Shown here piece after piece: positions 4,815-10,396 of a DNA stretch of 10,396 nt. The position numbers and the translations under genes were made by a program. The notes under the pieces were generated by a model. The model ran no database searches. It saw nothing but the letters and a program-made list of their open reading frames with translations, and had not been told where the DNA came from. How positions within the stretch are numbered: position 1 is the first letter of the stretch; every line of letters begins with the position of its first letter. This DNA is from CAZQDP01 sp964592375 (GTDB lineage: Bacteria > Bacillota > Clostridia > RUG12999): assembly GCA_964592375.1 (NCBI GenBank), contig CAZQDP010000073.1:1-10396 (forward strand), in the 5' to 3' direction.

Positions 4815-7800
4815 TATTCAAAAGGTTCTTGTCATCGGCTCCGGCCCCATCGTCATTGGGCAGGCAGCGGAGTTTGACTATGCGGGTACGCAGGCCTGCC
4901 GTGCACTGAAAGAAGAAGGTCTTGAGGTGGTATTGGTCAATTCAAACCCTGCCACTATTATGACGGATAGAAATATGGCCGACAAAATTTATATCGAGCC
5001 GCTGACCACCGATGTCATAAAAGAGATTATCTTAAAAGAAAAACCAGATAGTCTGCTGTCTACGCTAGGTGGGCAAACCGGCCTGACCTTGTCCATGCAG
5101 CTCTTTAAGGAAGGTTTTCTAGATTTGCATGACGTAAAGCTTTTAGGTGCTAACTGCGAAACCATTGATAAAGCGGAAGACAGGCAGATGTTCAAGGATA
5201 CCATGGAAAAAATAGGTCAACCTTGTATTCCTTCGGTGGTGGTTACCAATGTACCCGACGCGCTGAGTTTTGCGCAAAAAATCGGTTATCCCGTCATTGT
5301 TCGCCCCGCCTTTACACTAGGTGACTCAGGCGGCGGCATTGCATATGACAAAAAGGAGCTTGCCGAAATTACAGGCAACGGGCTCCGTCTCTCTCCCATT
5401 ACCCAAGCGCTCATTGAAAAATGCATTTCCGGTTGGAATGAAATTGAATTTGAGGTCATGAGAGATAGCAACGAAAACGTCATCACCGTGTGTTCCATGG
5501 AAAACTTTGACCCTGTGGGTGTACATACGGGAGATTCTATTGTTATCGCTCCGGCAGTTACGCTATCGGACAAAGAGTATCAAATGCTTCGAACGGCAGC
5601 GCTGGATATTATCACGGAGCTGAAGGTGGAAGGCGGTTGCAATTGTCAGTTTGCACTTCATCCAACGAGTTTTGAATATGCAGTCATTGAGGTAAATCCC
5701 AGAGTGTCTCGTTCCTCTGCCCTTGCCTCTAAAGCCACCGGTTATCCCATCGCAAAGGTTGCGGCGAAAATCGCCATCGGATATACCTTAGATGAAATAC
5801 TCAATGCGGTTACGGGCAAGACATATGCCTCATTTGAACCGGCGCTTGACTATGTGGTAGTCAAATTCCCCAAATGGCCCTTTGATAAGTTTGTCTACGC
5901 AAAAAGAACCTTGGGCACTCAAATGAAAGCAACCGGTGAGGTAATGGCAATTGGAGAAAATTTTGAAACTGCCATTATGAAAGCGGTTCGTGGTATTGAG
6001 CTTGGTCTTAGTACCTTGAATTTGCCGAAACTAAAAGGTAAAACTGATGAGGAAATCGAAGCGCTTTTGAGTGTTTGTGACGATGAGCGTGCTTTTGTTG
6101 TATATGAAGCCATAAAGCGTGGCACAGCACCTGAGCACATCCACGAAATCACCAAAATCGATAACTGGTTTTTATATAAATTCAAGCACTTAGCTGAAAT
6201 TGAAAGTACGCTTTCTAAAGGAAAATTAGATGACGAAACCACTCTTTTCGCTAAAAAACATGGATTTCCGGACAAAGTCATTGAGCAGCTTAGCGGATGC
6301 AAGATTAAAAATAAGCGAGCTGCCTCTTATAAAATGGTAGATACCTGCGCAGGTGAATTTCCTGCCGCAACCCCCTATTTTTACTCTACATATGACGAAG
6401 AAAATGAAGCCGAGCCATTTGTATGCGAAGATAAAAAGCGGATCATTGTTTTAGGCTCGGGCCCCATTCGAATTGGTCAGGGAATAGAATTTGATTATTC
6501 TGCCGTTCACTGCGTATGGGCACTAAAGAATGCCGGCTATGAAGCCATCATTATTAATAACAATCCTGAGACAGTATCCACAGACTTTGATACTGCAGAC
6601 AGACTGTATTTTGACCCCTTGACTCCAGAAGACGTGATGAACGTCATTAAAACCGAAAAGCCGCATGGCGTCATTGTCGCTTATGGCGGTCAAACAGCCA
6701 TTAAACTCACCAAGTTTTTGCATGAAAATAACATTCCCATCATTGGCACCTCTGCTGAAAGTATTGATACTGCAGAGGATAGAGAAAAGTTTGATGCACT
6801 ACTTTCCAAATGTGGCATTCGTCGTCCTGAGGGCTTTACCGTGTACACAAAGGAGGATGCCATTATCTCTTCCGAAAAACTTGGTTTCCCGGTTCTGCTA
6901 CGCCCTTCCTATGTACTTGGTGGTCAGAATATGATTATCGCCTATTCCCGAAGTGACGTGGTAGAATATATGGACATTATCTTAAAGAATACACTTGAAA
7001 ACCCTGTGCTTATTGATAAATACCTGATGGGTGTTGAGGTTGAGGTGGATGCCATATGCGATCAAAAAAATATCCTCATTCCTGGTATTATGGAGCACAT
7101 TGAGCGTGCAGGAGTGCATTCCGGAGATTCTATATCGGTATATCCTCCCCAATCGCTCAGCCCTAAAATTATTGATAAAATTGTATTATATACCGAAATG
7201 CTGGCAAAGGAATTAAATTCCTTAGGTCTTGTGAACATACAGTACGTGGTATATAAGGATGAAGTATATGTCATTGAGGTAAATCCACGCTGTTCTCGGA
7301 CGGTGCCCTATATCTCCAAGGTTACGGGAGTACCCATGGTGGAGATGGCGGTTCGTGCCAGCCTTGGAGAAACCTTAGATACAATGGGCTATGGCACAGG
7401 TCTTTATAAGAGTAGCGAATATATTGCTGTAAAAGTGCCTGTGTTTTCTTTTGAAAAACTACATGATGTGGATACCCACCTAGGCCCCGAAATGAAGTCC
7501 ACCGGCGAGGTGCTTGGTATTTCAAAGAACTTTGATATTGCACTGCTCAAGGGTCTTATCGGCGCCGGCTATAAGCTCAAACGCAGTGGCGGCGTATTTA
7601 TTTCCGTTCGAGATACGGATAAATCCGAAATTATAGAGGTTGCAAAGGGTTTTGATTGCCTTGGCTTTAAGCTGTATGCAACGCAAGGCACCTGTGCAGT
7701 TCTGCAGGAGTATGGCATCACAAGCCGAGTCGTACAAAAAATATATGAATCGGATGAAAATGCGCTTACCATGATTGAAGATGGCAAGTTCGACTATATT

Positions 7801-7992
7801 GTATCTACCTCAAAAACAGGCAGGAAGCCTGCAAGAGATAGCGTGAAAATAAGGCGTAAAGCGGTGGAACGCTCTGTTCCGTGCCTTACCTCCATTGATA
7901 CCGCCAATGCACTACTCAAATGCCTTTCACTAAAGCATAATGCAAATGATATGGATGTCATTGACATTAATAGTATAGGATGTGAACCATAA
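4798..7992 (+). CDS. carB: carbamoyl-phosphate synthase, large subunit
   Basis: Makes carbamoyl phosphate from bicarbonate, two ATP and ammonia delivered by CarA. The 1064-residue protein is full length and has the duplicated ATP-grasp layout. The first half has GSGPIVIGQAAEFDYAG (14-30), RPAFTLGDSGGGIA (169-182) and EVNPRVSRSSALASKATG (298-315). The oligomerisation region lies at about 405-545. The second half has GSGPIRIGQGIEFDYS (553-568), RPSYVLGGQNM (702-712) and EVNPRCSRTVPYISKVTG (827-844). The C-terminal MGS-like allosteric domain (about 930-1064) has ATQGT (961-965), where nucleotides bind in E. coli CarB. The first phosphate loop has Asp176 where E. coli has glycine. Start ATG 4798 has GGAGG 8 nt upstream and lies within the end of carA. 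A single carAB pair in this context probably serves both pyrimidines and arginine. Confidence 0.98.
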   Translation: MPKRDDIQKVLVIGSGPIVIGQAAEFDYAGTQACRALKEEGLEVVLVNSNPATIMTDRNMADKIYIEPLTTDVIKEIILKEKPDSLLSTLGGQTGLTLSMQLFKEGFLDLHDVKLLGANCETIDKAEDRQMFKDTMEKIGQPCIPSVVVTNVPDALSFAQKIGYPVIVRPAFTLGDSGGGIAYDKKELAEITGNGLRLSPITQALIEKCISGWNEIEFEVMRDSNENVITVCSMENFDPVGVHTGDSIVIAPAVTLSDKEYQMLRTAALDIITELKVEGGCNCQFALHPTSFEYAVIEVNPRVSRSSALASKATGYPIAKVAAKIAIGYTLDEILNAVTGKTYASFEPALDYVVVKFPKWPFDKFVYAKRTLGTQMKATGEVMAIGENFETAIMKAVRGIELGLSTLNLPKLKGKTDEEIEALLSVCDDERAFVVYEAIKRGTAPEHIHEITKIDNWFLYKFKHLAEIESTLSKGKLDDETTLFAKKHGFPDKVIEQLSGCKIKNKRAASYKMVDTCAGEFPAATPYFYSTYDEENEAEPFVCEDKKRIIVLGSGPIRIGQGIEFDYSAVHCVWALKNAGYEAIIINNNPETVSTDFDTADRLYFDPLTPEDVMNVIKTEKPHGVIVAYGGQTAIKLTKFLHENNIPIIGTSAESIDTAEDREKFDALLSKCGIRRPEGFTVYTKEDAIISSEKLGFPVLLRPSYVLGGQNMIIAYSRSDVVEYMDIILKNTLENPVLIDKYLMGVEVEVDAICDQKNILIPGIMEHIERAGVHSGDSISVYPPQSLSPKIIDKIVLYTEMLAKELNSLGLVNIQYVVYKDEVYVIEVNPRCSRTVPYISKVTGVPMVEMAVRASLGETLDTMGYGTGLYKSSEYIAVKVPVFSFEKLHDVDTHLGPEMKSTGEVLGISKNFDIALLKGLIGAGYKLKRSGGVFISVRDTDKSEIIEVAKGFDCLGFKLYATQGTCAVLQEYGITSRVVQKIYESDENALTMIEDGKFDYIVSTSKTGRKPARDSVKIRRKAVERSVPCLTSIDTANALLKCLSLKHNANDMDVIDINSIGCEP

Positions 7993-8829
7993 ATGAAATT
8001 CACCAAAATGCATGGTATTGGAAATGATTATATTTATTTCAATTGCCTTGATACCCCCATTGAAAACCCACAGGAATTGGCTATAACACTTTCCGATCGC
8101 CATTTTAGCATTGGTGGAGACGGCATTGTGCTCATTTGCCCATCGGATAAAGCCGATGCCAAAATGCGCATGTTTAATGCAGATGGCTCAGAAGGAAAAA
8201 TGTGCGGCAATGCCATTCGTTGCGTGGGTAAGTATTTGTATGACAATGGCTTGGTGCAAAAGAAAACCCTTGAAATTGAAACGCTTAGCGGCATAAAGAA
8301 GCTTTCACTTGATGTTTGTGACAACAAGGTAGCCTTTGTAACTGTTGATATGGGCGAAGCAGTCCTTACCGCTTCCCAAATACCGGTTTTGGTAAAAGAT
8401 TCACCGGTTGTAGATTATAAGCTCACCATTGGGGATGCCTCCTATCGCATCACCTGCGTATCGATGGGCAATCCTCACTGCGTGGTTTTTATGAGCGGCA
8501 TTGAAAGTTTGCCACTGGAAGTAATCGGTCCGACTTTTGAGCATCATCCCGTGTTTCCGGAACGTGTGAATACCGAATTTATTGAAGTGGAAAGTTCCAC
8601 CTCCATTAAAATGAGAGTGTGGGAAAGAGGCTCCGGCGAAACCTTTGCCTGCGGTACCGGTGCATGTGCTGCGGTCGTGGCTTGCGTTCTAAACGGAAAA
8701 TGCAAGCAGGGCGAGGAGATTACTGTACATCTTCGCGGTGGAGATTTGAAAATTACCTATCAGCTAAATGGTACTGTATTGATGTGCGGCAGTGCTACAT
8801 TTGCATTTGAAGGAGAGGTTCACGTATAA
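7993..8829 (+). CDS. dapF: diaminopimelate epimerase
   Basis: Converts LL- to meso-diaminopimelate for peptidoglycan cross-linking and lysine synthesis, by a cofactor-independent two-cysteine mechanism. The 278-residue product is family-sized and has two mirrored halves, each with a catalytic cysteine: Cys71 in NADGSEGKMCGNAIRC and Cys220 in FACGTGACAAV. Other signatures are MHGIGNDYI (6-14), GGDGIV (41-46), GNPHCV (159-164) and NTEFIEV (193-199). The ATG follows the carB stop with no gap, and the upstream AGGATGTG is a weak, somewhat distant ribosome site, so reinitiation by ribosomes finishing carB is likely. It shares a pathway with the next gene rather than with carAB. Confidence 0.97.
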   Translation: MKFTKMHGIGNDYIYFNCLDTPIENPQELAITLSDRHFSIGGDGIVLICPSDKADAKMRMFNADGSEGKMCGNAIRCVGKYLYDNGLVQKKTLEIETLSGIKKLSLDVCDNKVAFVTVDMGEAVLTASQIPVLVKDSPVVDYKLTIGDASYRITCVSMGNPHCVVFMSGIESLPLEVIGPTFEHHPVFPERVNTEFIEVESSTSIKMRVWERGSGETFACGTGACAAVVACVLNGKCKQGEEITVHLRGGDLKITYQLNGTVLMCGSATFAFEGEVHV

Positions 8830-10010
8830 TGGCATCAATTAATCAAAACTATATGAATTTAAAAGAAAGCTACTTATTTTCGGATATAGCCAAAAGAGTG
8901 ACAGCATTTGTGAATGAAAATCCGAGCAAAAACGTTATTCGAATGGGCATTGGAGATGTGACCATGCCACTTCCGCAAAGCGTTGTTCGTGCCATGAAAA
9001 ATGCCTGCGATGAAATGGGCGAAAAAAGCAGCTTTAAAGGTTATGGACCGGAACAGGGTTACGACTTTTTAAAGCAAGCCATTGCAAATTACTATATGAA
9101 TAGAAACGTGTCCCTTGACCTTCATGAAATATTTATCTCAGACGGAGCAAAGAGTGATATCGGCAATATTACCGATATTTTCAGTAATGACAATACGGTG
9201 GTCATTCCCGACCCGGTGTACCCGGTATATGTCGATAGCAACCTCATGCTGGGCAGAAAGATTTCTTATATCAATGCCACGGATGACAACGGATTTCTTC
9301 CACTTCCGGATGAAAACATAGAAGCAGATATCATCTATCTGTGCTCTCCGAATAATCCTACCGGTGCTGTATACGATAGATCCCAGCTTAAGAAATGGGT
9401 GGACTATGCACTGGATAATCAGGCAGTGATTTTATTTGATGCCGCCTATGAAGCCTTTATTCAAGATGAAAATCTCCCTCGTAGCATTTATGAAATAGAC
9501 GGCGCCAAAAGATGCGTTATTGAGTTTTGTTCCTTTTCCAAAACAGCAGGGTTTACAGGCACAAGATGTGGATATACCATCGTCCCCAAGGAGCTTACCT
9601 ATGAGGATAAATCCTTAAATAGCATGTGGCTTCGCCGTCAGACCACGAAATTCAATGGTGTCCCCTATATCGTGCAAAAAGGCGCGCAGGCGGTGTTTTC
9701 GCCGGAAGGTCAGCTTGAAGTTTCGCAGAATATTGCGTACTATATGGAAAACGCTAAAATTATTGCAGAGACCTTCTCCGCAAAAGGCATCAAGTATACC
9801 GGCGGTATCAACTCGCCATACATTTGGCTCAAATGCCCAAACAATACTCGTTCCTGGGACTTTTTTGATTTGTTACTCAATCAGGCACATGTTGTAGGCA
9901 CTCCCGGAGCAGGCTTTGGTAAAAACGGCGAAAATCATTTTAGACTTACTGCTTTTAATAATAAAGAAAATACCATAGAAGCGATGAAAAGAATTAACGC
10001 AATATTATAA
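8829..10010 (+). CDS. dapL: LL-diaminopimelate aminotransferase
   Basis: PLP-dependent class I/II aminotransferase making LL-diaminopimelate directly from tetrahydrodipicolinate and glutamate, bypassing the succinylase or acetylase steps. The 393-residue product matches the DapL family in length and motifs: ESYLFSDIAKRV (13-24), IGDVTMPLP (41-49), GYGPEQGYDFL (71-81), SDGAKSD (104-110), PNNPTG (174-179), FDAAYEAF (203-210), the Schiff-base lysine K238 in SFSKTAGFTGTRCGY, and a carboxylate-binding arginine at 372 (FRLTAF). Its product is the substrate of the preceding DapF, and it draws on glutamate. The ATG overlaps the dapF stop by one base (TAATG), with AGGAGAGG about 10 nt upstream. It is the last gene before the terminator. 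Confidence 0.97.
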   Translation: MASINQNYMNLKESYLFSDIAKRVTAFVNENPSKNVIRMGIGDVTMPLPQSVVRAMKNACDEMGEKSSFKGYGPEQGYDFLKQAIANYYMNRNVSLDLHEIFISDGAKSDIGNITDIFSNDNTVVIPDPVYPVYVDSNLMLGRKISYINATDDNGFLPLPDENIEADIIYLCSPNNPTGAVYDRSQLKKWVDYALDNQAVILFDAAYEAFIQDENLPRSIYEIDGAKRCVIEFCSFSKTAGFTGTRCGYTIVPKELTYEDKSLNSMWLRRQTTKFNGVPYIVQKGAQAVFSPEGQLEVSQNIAYYMENAKIIAETFSAKGIKYTGGINSPYIWLKCPNNTRSWDFFDLLLNQAHVVGTPGAGFGKNGENHFRLTAFNNKENTIEAMKRINAIL

Positions 10011-10017
10011 ATGAAGC

Positions 10018-10063
10018 AGTCAGGGACAGATGGCGGTAAAGCATCACTTCCCTGCCACTTTTT
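10018..10063 (+). terminator. rho-independent terminator after dapL
   Basis: AGT-CAGGGA (10018-10026) pairs with TCCCTG (10049-10054) and, across a CC bulge, ACT (10057-10059). Inside, GATG (10029-10032) pairs with CATC (10042-10045). TTTTT (10059-10063) follows. It starts 8 bp after the dapL stop and is the likely end of the operon transcript. Confidence 0.7.
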
Positions 10064-10077
10064 ATAGTGCCTAAATG

Positions 10078-10095
10078 CGGCGGGATATGCCGCCG
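10078..10095. other. GC-rich hairpin between operon terminator and tRNA
   Basis: CGGCGG (10078-10083) and CCGCCG (10090-10095) form a perfect 6-bp stem with loop GATATG, in otherwise AT-rich DNA. No T-run follows on either side, so it is not a standard terminator. It may add to transcription insulation or protect the mRNA 3' end. Confidence 0.35.
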
Positions 10096-10112
10096 GCAGC
10101 AAGAGTGTAGAT

Positions 10113-10175
10113 GTTAACATTTTCATCAAAAATATTAGCATTTTCATGAAAAACGTTATCATTTCCATGAAAAAA
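10113..10175 (+). repeat. three tandem 21-bp repeats with phased A-tracts
   Basis: Three direct, abutting copies lie at 10113-10133, 10134-10154 and 10155-10175, of the form nTTAnCATTTnCATnAAAAAn, with 16 of 21 positions identical in all three. The centre of copy 2 is the palindrome TTTTCATGAAAA. A degenerate fourth copy may follow at about 10182-10196. The 21-bp period equals two helical turns, so the A-tracts lie on one face of the DNA. The array ends 3 bp before the -35 box of the tRNA promoter, which suggests a bent upstream activating region or an array of protein sites. Confidence 0.75.
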
Positions 10176-10178
10176 AGC

Positions 10179-10207
10179 TTGCTTTTTCACTGAAGATAGT
10201 ATATAAT
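10179..10207 (+). promoter_or_regulatory. putative promoter for tRNA-Leu
   Basis: TTGCTT (10179-10184) and a perfect TATAAT (10202-10207) are 17 bp apart. Transcription would begin near 10214 and give a 5' leader of about 95 nt ahead of the tRNA, to be removed by RNase P. The -35 box matches poorly (three of six bases), which the upstream A-tract array may compensate. No gene was found in 10011-10309. Confidence 0.55.
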
Positions 10208-10309
10208 ATATAACGTTGACACGCAAAGATAGTGCAAACAGCAAGCGTTCAGTATCTTCTTCATTTCATTATCAGATGAATGGATGCACTTTGGGTCATC
10301 AGTAGATAT

Positions 10310-10396
10310 GCGGATGTGGCGGAATTGGCAGACGCGCATGGTTCAGGTCCATGTGAAAGCAATTTCATGCAGGTTCAAGTCCTGTCATCCGCACCA
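10310..10396 (+). tRNA. tRNA-Leu, anticodon CAG
   Basis: Class II tRNA of 87 nt. The acceptor stem is GCGGATG (10310-10316) with CATCCGC (10386-10392), then discriminator A and an encoded CCA (10394-10396). The D-stem is GCG/CGC. The anticodon stem is CATGG/CCATG around TTCAGGT, with anticodon CAG at 10344-10346, reading CUG. The long variable arm TGAAA-GCAA-TTTCA (10354-10367) is typical of leucine tRNAs. The T arm is GCAGG-TTCAAGT-CCTGT with one G-T pair. It ends at the last base of the window, so further tRNAs in the same unit cannot be excluded. Confidence 0.97.

Noticed and set aside
10078..10095. GC-rich hairpin as a second terminator
   Set aside because: Neither strand has a T-run following the stem.
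10113..10175. CRISPR-like array
   Set aside because: The three 21-bp units abut with no spacers and no cas gene is present; they are tandem repeats.
10216..10244. TTGACA at 10216-10221 as the tRNA promoter -35
   Set aside because: No -10-like hexamer lies 16-18 bp downstream (CAGCAA at 17 bp); TATAAT at 10202-10207 with an upstream -35 fits better.
10310..10396. tRNA-Leu as an integration (att) site for a mobile element
   Set aside because: The window ends at the tRNA's last base, and no integrase or repeated tRNA 3' fragment is visible on this side.

Overview
The window looks like chromosomal core-metabolism DNA from a low-to-moderate GC Gram-positive anaerobe, most likely a member of the class Clostridia. 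The reasons are AT-rich intergenic DNA with near-consensus sigma-A promoters, strong GGAGG-type ribosome binding sites, a glutamine synthetase gene followed directly by an ANTAR-domain regulator (an arrangement known from clostridia), lysine/cell-wall synthesis by the LL-diaminopimelate aminotransferase route, and a tRNA with an encoded CCA end. All protein genes are on the + strand. No mobile element, CRISPR array or defence gene is visible.

Layout. Positions 1-408 are non-coding and hold a perfect TTGACA-N17-TATAAT promoter (149-177), an overlapping small hairpin (184-197) and terminator-like attenuator (188-235), a patch of direct and inverted repeats (278-328), and a second near-perfect promoter (348-376) just ahead of glnA. 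Positions 409-10010 form one tightly packed gene string: glnA, an ANTAR regulator, purF, carA, carB, dapF and dapL. From the ANTAR gene onward neighbouring genes overlap or are at most 20 bp apart, so co-transcription is very likely. A rho-independent terminator (10018-10063) ends the string. After it come a GC-rich hairpin, three 21-bp direct repeats carrying phased A-tracts, a promoter, and a tRNA-Leu(CAG) that ends exactly at the window edge.

How the genes fit together. GlnA makes glutamine. PurF and CarA/CarB spend glutamine amide nitrogen on purines and on carbamoyl phosphate (pyrimidines and arginine). DapF and DapL make meso-diaminopimelate for peptidoglycan and lysine. The ANTAR protein has a receiver-like domain without the phosphoacceptor aspartate, plus an RNA-binding antitermination domain. 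The attenuator in the glnA leader is its obvious candidate target, which would make this an RNA-controlled nitrogen-assimilation operon. That link is inferred: one leader hairpin can present the A1/G4 hexaloop that ANTAR proteins recognise, but I could not find a clean second one.

The most interesting points are the promoter-attenuator-promoter leader, the degenerate receiver of the ANTAR protein, a shortened glutamine synthetase with Asn in place of the feedback-inhibition arginine, and the helically phased A-tract repeats upstream of the tRNA promoter.
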